This document shows, piece after piece, positions 6,450 to 13,905 of a DNA stretch of 19,604 nt. The notes under the pieces were generated by a model that saw only the letters and a list, made by a program, of their open reading frames with translations, had not been told where the DNA came from and did no database searches. The translations under genes were made by a program, and so were the position numbers. Source of the stretch: an uncultured Bacteroidia bacterium (GTDB lineage: Bacteria; Bacteroidota; Bacteroidia; Bacteroidales; UBA932); the NCBI GenBank assembly GCA_902767465.1, contig CACXHM010000024.1:1-19604 (forward strand), written 5' to 3'. Within the stretch, counting starts at the first letter, position 1. The number at the start of each line of letters is the position of its first letter.

Positions 6450-7586
6450 CTACAGCCGGAACTCTACCGTTGTGTCGTAGTCGTTCCAGTTGCGCAGCGA
6501 CAGCGTAATTCCAGCCTGATCGTAAACATTGCTGAACTGTGTATCTTCCACCATGCCGTTATCCCAAACCAGATCTTTCCAGTGCACCAGCGACAGGCAT
6601 TCCTGGGCCTCGCCGAGAGTTAACGTTCCGTTGTGTCCGGAGAGATATGCTGATGCTGTTTCGTAGCGCCACCAGCTTCTGCTATGCGGATTGCCCACTT
6701 TTTCATCTGGAACAGTGGAGTAGTATTTCCCGGACAGGAGATGATTCGTCACCAGCATAGATTTCTCTCCGGAGGCTTTTCGTACAATCATGCTTTTCCA
6801 TCCGTCTTCTTTGTCGAATTCCAACACTGCGCAATCTCCTGAAGCATCTGCAATCATGTAATGATATCCTGATCCTGCGGCGGCATCGTGCCTGATGTCC
6901 AGCGATGCGGCAAGATCGAGAGCTTCCTGCACAGTGGCGCACCTGTCGAGCCAGAGCCGCATGATTACGCTGGTGCCCACCTTGTGTCTGCCGCTATCCT
7001 GGCGGGCAGGCTGCTTTGGAAGCGCCATTATCGATGTGCAAAGCCCCTTTTCGTTGATGCCGTCAACCGGAGCATAGATTGCCGCCAGGCAGTTCACACG
7101 GGACAGGAATCCTGCCGGAAGCTTGTCCAGGGCATATCCGAAGTGCGACATATCGCTGACCGATATGGAAGAATAACCCTTGCGGGGATGCGATATTGTC
7201 ACCAATGTCGGATTTTTGAAAAAATCATAGTTGCGTCCGTACCAAAAACCGCTTCCATCCGCTTTGGCTGCTTGAAAACTGGTGCAGTTCATGGTCTGGG
7301 AGCCGCCACCGTCCCCGTCGGCTACCTGTGAGCTTTTGATTTTGATCGGGAGACCTTTTCCGATCCGGTGTATAACATATTCCAGAAGTTTTGCATTGGA
7401 ATCAATGTCCTTGGAAATCAGATCGTCCAGATCGTAGGACGCTTTGTATTCCATGGTGTAAAGGTATTCATTGTCACCCACGCCTTCAACAGTGCAGAGA
7501 GTCCTGATCTCACCGCCCCAGATGCAGGCGGCAGCGATGCAGATTGCTGCGATGGTGCAGACTGCCCACCAGAAGATTTTTTTCAT
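6450..7586 (-). CDS. Membrane-anchored Ntn-type linear amide hydrolase (choloylglycine hydrolase / acyltransferase-like)
   Basis: A 378-aa protein of the N-terminal-nucleophile amidase group that includes penicillin V acylase and bile salt hydrolase relatives. The predicted nucleophile is Cys101 in MNCTSFQAAKADGSGFWYG, followed by GRNYDF with the usual Arg118 and Asp121. In this family the Cys becomes N-terminal after cleavage. The N-terminus has a hydrophobic segment (about residues 4-22), so the protein is exported or anchored. About 78 residues lie between that segment and Cys101, a long propeptide-like region. It starts 27 bases after the corA stop and is probably co-transcribed with it, though no functional link is apparent. 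The substrate is unknown. Confidence 0.8.
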   Translation of the reverse strand: MKKIFWWAVCTIAAICIAAACIWGGEIRTLCTVEGVGDNEYLYTMEYKASYDLDDLISKDIDSNAKLLEYVIHRIGKGLPIKIKSSQVADGDGGGSQTMNCTSFQAAKADGSGFWYGRNYDFFKNPTLVTISHPRKGYSSISVSDMSHFGYALDKLPAGFLSRVNCLAAIYAPVDGINEKGLCTSIMALPKQPARQDSGRHKVGTSVIMRLWLDRCATVQEALDLAASLDIRHDAAAGSGYHYMIADASGDCAVLEFDKEDGWKSMIVRKASGEKSMLVTNHLLSGKYYSTVPDEKVGNPHSRSWWRYETASAYLSGHNGTLTLGEAQECLSLVHWKDLVWDNGMVEDTQFSNVYDQAGITLSLRNWNDYDTTVEFRL

Positions 7587-7613
7587 TGTTCAGATGATTT
7601 GTTCGCTGACAAA

Positions 7614-8561
7614 TTACAACATCTTTTTCCTGTGGAAGATCCACCAGGCGCCGAACACGATGCCGGCCATGACGGCGAGCAGCGCCACCCATGCCCAACG
7701 CCATCCGTCGAACGGCAGTTTGACGTTCATGCCATAGAAACTTGCAACAAGGGTTGCAGGCATGAGCAGCAGGCTGATGAAGGTGAAGATCTTCATGATG
7801 TTGTTCTGGTCGAGGTTGATGATACCCACGACCGTATCCTGCAGATATTCAAGCCTTTCGAACATGAAGTTCGTATGGTTGATAAGAGATCCGATATCTT
7901 GCAGGAGCACATTCAGTTTTGCATCATACTCATCGGGAGTGCGCCCGCTTTTAAGCAGGTTGGTAACGAGTCTCTGCTTATCGACGATGTTCTCGCGAAC
8001 AAACATTGCGTTCTCCTGCAACTGATTGATGTCCAGAAGGAAATCCTCGTTGATATCTTCTTTCTGGTTGATGCGCTTGCTGAACTGCGAAGTTTCCTTG
8101 CTCATCAGCTCGATGATATCAGCATCGAGGTCGACGCGCTGGTCCATGATGGAAAGGAAGATGGTCCATCCGCTCTTTACCTGCGCCGGGCGAGCCTGAA
8201 TGCGTCGTTGAAGCGATGTGAACGACCGTAGCGGAATTTCTCGCAGCGTTGCGAGAGTATCGTCTACAAGGATGAAGGATACCGGGTCGATGGCCATCTC
8301 GTCATCGGCTGGGGAGAGGAAGTTGGTGTTGGCGAAAAGGGCTTTGTCGTTTTCGGAAAAGCGGGATGAACTTTCGATTTCCTCGGCCGTGGCCCGGCTC
8401 TGGATCTCGGTGCCCAGAAAGGCTTCAGTTGCGCGCTTTTCATCTCCTGTCGGCGACAGAAGATCGATCCATAACACGTTCTTTTTGCCAAGTTTGGCAA
8501 ACTCCGTTTCGTGCTGGCTTAACATAATGTCAGCTCCTTGCCTGTAGAAAATGCTGATCAT
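7614..8561 (-). CDS. corA: CorA-family magnesium/divalent cation transporter
   Basis: Inner-membrane pentameric channel for Mg2+ (possibly Co2+/Ni2+), 315 aa. A long soluble N-terminal domain leads into a stalk helix (ENIVDKQRLVTNLLK onward). The first membrane helix (about 254-276, FTFISLLLMPATLVASF) ends with the pore signature YGMN (276-279), then VKLPF. A second helix follows (WAWVALLAVMAGIVFGAWWIF) and a basic tail HRKKML. Start ATG 8561 gives MISIFYRQ, a typical CorA beginning; an internal Met at residue 13 is less likely. It is the first gene of a two-gene unit with the amide hydrolase and has a structured leader (8581-8646). Confidence 0.93.
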   Translation of the reverse strand: MISIFYRQGADIMLSQHETEFAKLGKKNVLWIDLLSPTGDEKRATEAFLGTEIQSRATAEEIESSSRFSENDKALFANTNFLSPADDEMAIDPVSFILVDDTLATLREIPLRSFTSLQRRIQARPAQVKSGWTIFLSIMDQRVDLDADIIELMSKETSQFSKRINQKEDINEDFLLDINQLQENAMFVRENIVDKQRLVTNLLKSGRTPDEYDAKLNVLLQDIGSLINHTNFMFERLEYLQDTVVGIINLDQNNIMKIFTFISLLLMPATLVASFYGMNVKLPFDGWRWAWVALLAVMAGIVFGAWWIFHRKKML

Positions 8562-8580
8562 TCCGCTTCCATTTTTGTTC

Positions 8581-8646
8581 CCGGCGCCAGCACTGGCGCT
8601 GGAAGGGTTAATATTTCGGGTATACCGGCGTCACGGAGAAGCCGGT
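8581..8646 (-). promoter_or_regulatory. Two stem-loops in the corA 5' leader
   Basis: A near-palindrome at 8581-8602 pairs CCGGCGCCAG with CTGGCGCTGG, one mismatch in ten. A second stem, ACCGGC (8624-8629) with GCCGGT (8641-8646), has an 11-base loop. Both lie between the candidate -7 box and the corA ATG. They may affect translation or mRNA stability; no known Mg2+ riboswitch class is recognised. Confidence 0.45.
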
Positions 8647-8658
8647 GCTTGCAGCCTG

Positions 8659-8666
8659 CAAATGTA
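8659..8666 (-). promoter_or_regulatory. Candidate corA -7 promoter element
   Basis: On the minus strand this reads TACATTTG, an exact TAnnTTTG match, about 95 bases before the corA ATG. No convincing -33 element is seen at the expected distance, so support is partial. Confidence 0.35.
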
Positions 8667-8715
8667 ATAATTTTTCTTAATATAGGATTCTCTCGGAGAC
8701 GCTTACTCCTTCCAG

Positions 8716-9108
8716 TGGAGATGGGCGGACTCGAACCGCCGTCCAAACAAAGCCAAAACGGGTTTTCTACACGCTTATTCTTCCTTTGATTGTCGGCGGC
8801 GGCCTGCCGGAAGACGGGCGAACCGACGCTTATTCCCTGGGTCTTGGCGCAGTTTAGGGAACTCCCCGCGTGCAGGCTTCTTGGATGATACCCCTTGATC
8901 CGGACAGAGAAGCCGTAAAGCCGGAGGGATACTCGTGGGTGACGCAGCCTTGGCGTCCCCATTAAGCCAATCCGCTTGGCAGATTAGGCAGCGAGTGCAT
9001 AGTTGCTGTTGCCAGCTAATTATTGTCGGTTGAGATTAACGGGCCAGCCTTCGAAAGCCCGGCGTGCTTGCCTGCCCTGATCGATGCTGTCAAAACCAAA
9101 ACATCCCC
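8716..9108 (-). ncRNA. ssrA: Transfer-messenger RNA (tmRNA), 393 nt
   Basis: tmRNA rescues stalled ribosomes and tags the nascent peptide for proteolysis. On the minus strand the 5' end GGGGATG (from 9108) pairs with the 3' CATCTCC (complement of 8717-8723) to form the 7-bp acceptor stem, with one G-U pair and discriminator A at 8716. The T-arm sequence GGCGGTTCGAGTCCGCC is present. TTTTGACAGC follows the 5' end, as in other tmRNAs. The tag frame reads GGC (9011-9013) to TAA (8984-8986), giving the tag (A)GNSNYALAA. CCA is not encoded; the genomic sequence after the discriminator is CTG. A strong promoter lies at 9126-9157. Confidence 0.96.
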
Positions 9109-9125
9109 ATAAGCATAAAGCGCTG

Positions 9126-9157
9126 CAAAAATAGTGATTAGGCCCAAGAAAAGCAAA
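9126..9157 (-). promoter_or_regulatory. tmRNA promoter
   Basis: Minus-strand TATTTTTG (complement of 9126-9133) matches the -7 consensus TAnnTTTG. TTTG (complement of 9154-9157) lies exactly 20 bases upstream as the -33 element. Transcription would begin about ten bases before the mature tmRNA 5' end at 9108, leaving a short piece for RNase P to remove. Confidence 0.65.
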
Positions 9158-9182
9158 TCTTTCATTATAGCCACAATTTTAT

Positions 9183-9190
9183 TAAATTTG
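9183..9190 (+). promoter_or_regulatory. recR -7 promoter element
   Basis: TAAATTTG is an exact TAnnTTTG match, 27 bases before the recR ATG. The sequence about 19 bases upstream is TTTC rather than TTTG, so the -33 element is weak. This promoter is divergent from, and close to, that of the tmRNA. Confidence 0.45.
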
Positions 9191-9217
9191 CGGAAAATGC
9201 TTTGATGTGCAGAAACC

Positions 9218-9826
9218 ATGAATGAATACCCGTCCAAGGTCCTTCAGGAAGCTGTCGAGGCTATCAGTTCCCTGCCGGGCGTCGGGGCCCGCAGCGCCCT
9301 GCGTCTCGCCTTGCACCTTTTGAGGCAGCCCTCTGAAAATATACATCATTTCGCTTCATCGGTCGATGCTCTTGCCGACAAGGTGCACTACTGCAGCACC
9401 TGCAATATGATTGCCGACTCCGAGCAGTGCGGAATCTGCTCCGACGGCCGTCGCGACCACAGCCAGATCTGCGTGGTCGAAAGCGTGCGCGATGTGATGA
9501 GCATCGAAGCCACAGGGCAGTACAACGGAGTTTATCATGTACTTGGCGGCATCATTTCCCCTATCAACGGCATCGGTCCCGGCGATCTCAGTATCGACAA
9601 ACTGGTGGAACGCCTGCAAAATCAATCAGGTGTTGAAGTGATCCTCGCCCTCAGCGGAGATGTGGAAGGGGAGACTACATCCTTTTATATATATCGGAAG
9701 ATCGAAGGGCTTGCCGCCCGGATCTCCACCCTGGCCCGCGGGCTTGGTTTCGGGGACGACCTCGAATATGCCGACTCCCTTACCCTTGGCCGTTCCATTG
9801 TGAACCGTCAGGAATTCAGGCCATGA
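9218..9826 (+). CDS. recR: Recombination mediator protein RecR
   Basis: RecFOR-pathway protein that helps load RecA on gapped DNA; cytoplasmic, 202 aa, normal length. The N-terminal helix-hairpin-helix region contains SSLPGVGARSALRLALHLL (about 17-35). The zinc finger is C59-S-T-C62 with C71-G-I-C74. The Toprim domain follows (ICVVESVRDVMSIEATG, then HVLGGIISPINGIGPGDL). The C-terminus GRSIVNRQEF is typical. The start at ATG 9218 gives the usual MNEYPSK. It has its own promoter and is followed 5 bases after the stop by a strong hairpin, so it may be a single-gene unit. Confidence 0.96.
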   Translation: MNEYPSKVLQEAVEAISSLPGVGARSALRLALHLLRQPSENIHHFASSVDALADKVHYCSTCNMIADSEQCGICSDGRRDHSQICVVESVRDVMSIEATGQYNGVYHVLGGIISPINGIGPGDLSIDKLVERLQNQSGVEVILALSGDVEGETTSFYIYRKIEGLAARISTLARGLGFGDDLEYADSLTLGRSIVNRQEFRP

Positions 9827-9831
9827 GAATT

Positions 9832-9857
9832 ACGCGAAGCCGCGCCCGGCCGCGTTT
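9832..9857 (+). terminator. Terminator-like hairpin after recR
   Basis: ACGCG (9832-9836) pairs with CGCGT (9851-9855). Inside it GCCG (9839-9842) pairs with CGGC (9847-9850) around a 4-base loop, with an AA bulge. This gives a 9-bp GC-rich stem just after recR. Only TTT follows, so it may be an attenuator or a partial terminator before the phosphatase gene. Confidence 0.5.
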
Positions 9858-9876
9858 ACTATAAGAAAACCCATTT

Positions 9877-10632
9877 ATGACAAAACGATTCCTCCAGACA
9901 GCCATTGCTGCCGTTTTCCTTGCCGTCGGAACCCTTTGCTATGCCCAGCAGCCAACGAGCCTGCATCCACTCGATCCGGTTCCGTATATGACAAGGGAGG
10001 CTTTTGCAAGCAGTCGTACGCTCCTGCCGCCCCCTCCGGCGCCCGGGAGCGTGGAATTCCTTGTGGATGAGTACTATTATCAGCAGTCGAAGCTGCTGCG
10101 TGACACTCCTCGCGGCGCACAGGCCATCAAGGATGCCGAGATGTTGGACGATACTGTCTTCGAGAATTTTGCGGAGGCTTTCGGATGCCTTGTCACGAAG
10201 GAAGAGATGCCTGCGACACATCATCTGTTGAAAAAGGCCCAGGAGTGCTTCGGAACCTATGGATGCGACGAAGCCAAGCTTTATTATAACCGTACCCGTC
10301 CTTATGTTTACTATGGTGAACATAGCCTTACTCCCTGGTACGAAGAAGGAATGTCGATAAGTCCAAGTTATCCTTCGGGGCATTCGGCCAATTTCTATGG
10401 TCTGGCCTGCATCATGAGCGCTCTCAGGCCCGAACGGTCGGCCGAGCTTTTCGTACGCGCTGATGAAGGCGCGTATTCCAGAGTGATAGCCGGATGCCAT
10501 TGGATGAGCGACACGAGGGCGTCGAGGATCATCGCAATGTCGGTTTTCTCCATCCTGCAGACCGACCCGGAGTATCAAAAGGATTTCGAGAAGGCCAAGA
10601 AGGAGATCGCTCGTCTGAAAAAGCAGAAATAA
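9877..10632 (+). CDS. Exported class A-type acid phosphatase, PAP2 superfamily
   Basis: A 251-aa phosphatase related to PhoN-type nonspecific acid phosphatases, which hydrolyse phosphomonoesters through a phosphohistidine. A signal peptide (about residues 1-23, ending CYA) directs it to the periplasm. The three PAP2 motifs are complete: K134-x6-R141-P142 (KLYYNRTRP), PSYPSGHS at 163-170 with His169, and SRVIAGCHWMSD at 201-212 with nucleophile His208 and Asp212. The C-terminus is charged (KKEIARLKKQK). It is separated by a single base from the next gene, an exported MBL-fold protein, so the two are co-translated. The physiological substrate is unknown. Confidence 0.9.
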   Translation: MTKRFLQTAIAAVFLAVGTLCYAQQPTSLHPLDPVPYMTREAFASSRTLLPPPPAPGSVEFLVDEYYYQQSKLLRDTPRGAQAIKDAEMLDDTVFENFAEAFGCLVTKEEMPATHHLLKKAQECFGTYGCDEAKLYYNRTRPYVYYGEHSLTPWYEEGMSISPSYPSGHSANFYGLACIMSALRPERSAELFVRADEGAYSRVIAGCHWMSDTRASRIIAMSVFSILQTDPEYQKDFEKAKKEIARLKKQK

Positions 10633-10633
10633 C

Positions 10634-11815
10634 ATGTTGAGAATCAAGGTGCTGGCCTTGTCGGCCATGTTTGCGGCCGCTGCCGTTGCTTCGGCCCAGG
10701 AGTACCTTCCGGAATGGCATGAGGGCTGGATGGACCTGCACAGCATTTCCACTGGGATGGGAGAATCGCATCTGTATATCCTTCCGGACGGAACGCCTAT
10801 GCTCTGCGATGCCGGGGACATCGGCAAGTTCGGGGTGGACGTGCATCTGCCGGACCGCAGCAGGACTCCCGGAGGCTGGATCGCCGACTACATAAAATCA
10901 TTCAGTCCTTCGACGAATCTCGATTATGCGCTGATGACGCATTTTCATGAAGACCACATGGGCAACGCCGAGGAGCGTTCGGGCATCAGGGCGGTATCCG
11001 ATGCCGGGATAAGATTCGGCAAACTGGTTGACAGGGGAGTCCCGGCAACAGACTATTTCGAGACTTTCTACACCGCTTTCCGCGACAGCCTCAAAGCATC
11101 CGGCACAAGGGTCGAAGCGTTCCGGATCGGAAGCCGCCGGCAGTTCCGCCTGAAGCATAGCCCGCGAAAATACGATTTTGAATTTTACAACATCGCCGCC
11201 CGTTCGCGGATGGCCTGCAAGGGGCTTTTCCGCAGGACAAGGTCGTTGTGGCCAAAGGAATACAAGCCCGAAAAGCATGATGAAAACACCATGAGCTGCG
11301 TGTTCACAATGCGTTACGGCCCGTTCAAATACTATAACGGGGGGGATTTCTGCGGAAACAATTACAAAAAGCATCATCCTGCGCCGCGCAATTTCGAGTC
11401 CCAGATTGCCCCGCTGGTTGGAAGGGTGAGCGTGATGGAACTCGACCATCATGGCGGATTCGACACCACCAATCCCGATTTCCTGTGGACGCTCGGACCG
11501 GATGTGGCCCTGGTGTCGTGCTGGCATCCCTGGCAGCCAGACCCTGCGGTGGTGGACCGGCTTTCAGATCCCGTCTACCCCGGCCGGCGCGACATTTATC
11601 GCACTTTGGACCTGGCCGATGAAGAACTTGGTCCCGAGAGGATCGCAAGGCTGAAACCCAGCGGCCACATAGTAGTACGCGTCTACGAAGGGGGAGAAAC
11701 CTTTCAGGTATTCGTGCTGGATGCCTCGAAGGCCGACCGCCCCGTTATTTACAAGTCGGACATCCTTCAGAGCAGGATGTCGGAGGCCGACGCCCTTATT
11801 CGACAAACTCCCTGA
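10634..11815 (+). CDS. Exported metallo-beta-lactamase-fold hydrolase, ComEC-like
   Basis: A 393-aa protein with a signal peptide (about 1-21, ending ASA) and an MBL fold. Metal ligands are visible in THFHEDHMG (His103, His105, Asp107, His108). GGDFCG (Asp236) and ELDHHGGFDTTNPDFL (His270/His271) follow. The order DENTMSCVF, then GGDF, then DHHG, then a strand ending VALVS matches the ComEC/Rec2-type MBL domain rather than beta-lactamases. A long basic segment (about 155-210) lies between the metal motifs. It follows the acid phosphatase by one base, which suggests joint action on a phosphorylated extracytoplasmic substrate; that is inference. Its 3' end overlaps the convergent beta-helix gene by 20 bases. 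Confidence 0.8.
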   Translation: MLRIKVLALSAMFAAAAVASAQEYLPEWHEGWMDLHSISTGMGESHLYILPDGTPMLCDAGDIGKFGVDVHLPDRSRTPGGWIADYIKSFSPSTNLDYALMTHFHEDHMGNAEERSGIRAVSDAGIRFGKLVDRGVPATDYFETFYTAFRDSLKASGTRVEAFRIGSRRQFRLKHSPRKYDFEFYNIAARSRMACKGLFRRTRSLWPKEYKPEKHDENTMSCVFTMRYGPFKYYNGGDFCGNNYKKHHPAPRNFESQIAPLVGRVSVMELDHHGGFDTTNPDFLWTLGPDVALVSCWHPWQPDPAVVDRLSDPVYPGRRDIYRTLDLADEELGPERIARLKPSGHIVVRVYEGGETFQVFVLDASKADRPVIYKSDILQSRMSEADALIRQTP

Positions 11816-13892
11816 CAGAGACGAAATCTGAGGACAGGCTTACCGGCTGCCCGAAATAGCTGCAGTTGAGCAGTTCAAAACCGCTGATATTCTGCTCTTC
11901 CGACCATCCCTTGAAATCCATGTTGCCCACAAACCCGTCAGGATTGCCCGTGACGGAGAGTCCGTCTATCACTATATTTGTCAGCGAGCCGCCTTCGCTG
12001 TAGTCTCCGGAAGGACCCTTGCAGACGCAGGATTCAGCTTTTATCATGATGATGTTGCCGCCGTCGGCGTGCACCCGGATATTCTCGAACCGGCAGTCGC
12101 GGATGGCCATGCGGCCGGAAGGCTGGAACCAGAACACGGCGTTGCACCAGAAATATGAAGCAGGCCTGTAGAGGTGGGAGTAGTGTATGATGTCGAGGTT
12201 CCTGGCGACGATGTTCGCGAAGTAAGGGGCATCGCATTCGTATCCTATGCGGAAATTGTTTGCGTTGTCGCTCCAGAGCTGGCAGTCCTCTATGAGGATG
12301 TTGTCGCATGGAAGGCCGGCAACGTCCATGCCCTTGATTGCAATGTTGTCGTCTTTGCAGCGCAGGAAACAGTCCCGCACCACCACGTTCGAGCAGTTGC
12401 AGAGGTCGAGGGCGTCGTCGTTTATCATGTTGGAACATACGGTTTTGAAGTTCTCTATCAGCACGTTCTCGCAGTTCAGCAGGAATGTAGTCCATCGCCA
12501 GGGATTGGTGACTGTTACGTCCTTGATAGTGAGGTTCTTGCAGTTCTTGAAATTGAGCATGTCGAGGGTGGGACCGCTGAAACGCTTCCAGTCGTCGCCG
12601 GTGAGGATGCCGGTGCCGCAGATGGTGATGTCATCGCCAGAAGCCTCAATGGCAGCATTCACCACAGCTCCGGGAGCGAGATAGAGGGTCTGTCCGGAGC
12701 CCAGGCGGATGATGCCGGCATGGTGCACGCCAGGACCGAAAGAAATGACGTCATCCCCCTGAGGAACCTCACTGCGGGGATTTGCGAAGATTATGAGAGG
12801 GGTGTTTCTGCCGTCCTTTTCGATTGCGATGCGGCAGGGGCGGTCGATGGTGAAACTGACGGCCCCGTCGGAATCCCTTTCTATTGGGAAGAGCGCGGGG
12901 AGCATCTCCACTTTTTCAAGGGAAGCCCTGCTTGAGACCTTGACGGATGCGGGTTCGTCCAGGTCGAAATTACAGAAATAGTAGATGCCGCCGAAGGGCT
13001 CAGATTTAGCGGTGTACAGGGGAATGTCCTCCCCGTTAACGCTGAGCCGGTATTCGGGGTCGGGACTTATCCTGGTGCTCACGAACTCTTCGTGCCCGCC
13101 CTGTGCTTCTGCAAATGCTCCGGCAACGCTGTCGAGATAAGCCCCGTCCCCGTCCGGAACGAAGGCAGTGAGGGCGTACTGCCAGCCTTCGCGGATGCAT
13201 GCGGTGGCTGCGGAGGTATCTTTTACCGTGATTATTACGGGATTACCGTGGGCCTGGACAGCTTCATAGATCACGAAGATATCCTCCGGTCCGCTGCATG
13301 CCACGTCGGTAATGACCTGGGCCTTGTTCACAGATGTGTAGGTAAAACTGAAATCGGTCTTGTATTCGGCTGCAGAGAGCATTTCTGAGGCATGGCTGAG
13401 GGCGGCGCCTATGCCGCTGCGCTGCTGTTCGTCTGTGACGTCCTGCCTGGTGAGCGCGAGCACCCTGTGGGCGTTACCTTTTCCGGTGGAGCGCACGGTG
13501 GCTATGAACGCGTCGTTTGCTATCTTCGCATCGGTGTTCACCACGCTGTACTCGAGGATGAGCTTGGCGGGAAACCCACGGAAAGTGCGGGCACATTTCA
13601 TCCAGAGGCCCTGGGAGTCATTGCAGATGTTCACTATGCACCAGAAACCCTCTTTCAGGGCTTCCTTCGCCTGCTTGCGGACGGTGGGAATGTCTTGCTC
13701 CGCACGGATGGCAAACCGTACGCTCCTGCATCCGCTGAGGGCGACTGCCCCGGAAACGGGAAAGTCCGTATCTATTCCGTAGCGCATTGCGTGGACTGCT
13801 TCTCCCGCTGTATAGATTTCGAAATGTGTGCAGGAAGACAGTAATGCGACTGCCGAAACGATGAGACAGAGTATGCCGGATTTTGTTATCAT
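11796..13892 (-). CDS. Beta-helix lipoprotein, GH28/polygalacturonase-like
   Basis: Probable surface or periplasmic polysaccharide-active lipoprotein of 698 aa. I prefer ATG 13892 over ATG 13919, because it gives a standard lipoprotein signal (MITKSGILC, lipobox LLSSC with Cys21) and avoids overlap with the upstream stop. Residues 22 to about 270 match nothing I recognise. A beta-sandwich-like region follows (about 277-395: GGIYYFCNFDLDEP, FANPRSEVP). A right-handed beta-helix comes next (ISFGPGVHHAGIIRLGSGQT, CGTGILTGDDW, NLTIKDVTVTNPW, NDDALDLCNCSN, KDDNIAIKG). The Asp-rich turns recall the GH28 active site, but the GHG and RIK motifs are not seen; NNFRIGYE stands where GHG would be. It sits downstream of the WbsX-like gene in the same operon. 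Confidence 0.75.
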   Translation of the reverse strand: MITKSGILCLIVSAVALLSSCTHFEIYTAGEAVHAMRYGIDTDFPVSGAVALSGCRSVRFAIRAEQDIPTVRKQAKEALKEGFWCIVNICNDSQGLWMKCARTFRGFPAKLILEYSVVNTDAKIANDAFIATVRSTGKGNAHRVLALTRQDVTDEQQRSGIGAALSHASEMLSAAEYKTDFSFTYTSVNKAQVITDVACSGPEDIFVIYEAVQAHGNPVIITVKDTSAATACIREGWQYALTAFVPDGDGAYLDSVAGAFAEAQGGHEEFVSTRISPDPEYRLSVNGEDIPLYTAKSEPFGGIYYFCNFDLDEPASVKVSSRASLEKVEMLPALFPIERDSDGAVSFTIDRPCRIAIEKDGRNTPLIIFANPRSEVPQGDDVISFGPGVHHAGIIRLGSGQTLYLAPGAVVNAAIEASGDDITICGTGILTGDDWKRFSGPTLDMLNFKNCKNLTIKDVTVTNPWRWTTFLLNCENVLIENFKTVCSNMINDDALDLCNCSNVVVRDCFLRCKDDNIAIKGMDVAGLPCDNILIEDCQLWSDNANNFRIGYECDAPYFANIVARNLDIIHYSHLYRPASYFWCNAVFWFQPSGRMAIRDCRFENIRVHADGGNIIMIKAESCVCKGPSGDYSEGGSLTNIVIDGLSVTGNPDGFVGNMDFKGWSEEQNISGFELLNCSYFGQPVSLSSDFVSVREFVE

Positions 13893-13905
13893 AAACAGTG
13901 AATCT

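Noticed and set aside
8558..8962. 134-codon minus-strand frame over the tmRNA
   Set aside because: It overlaps the tmRNA, whose acceptor stem, T-arm and tag frame are all clear.
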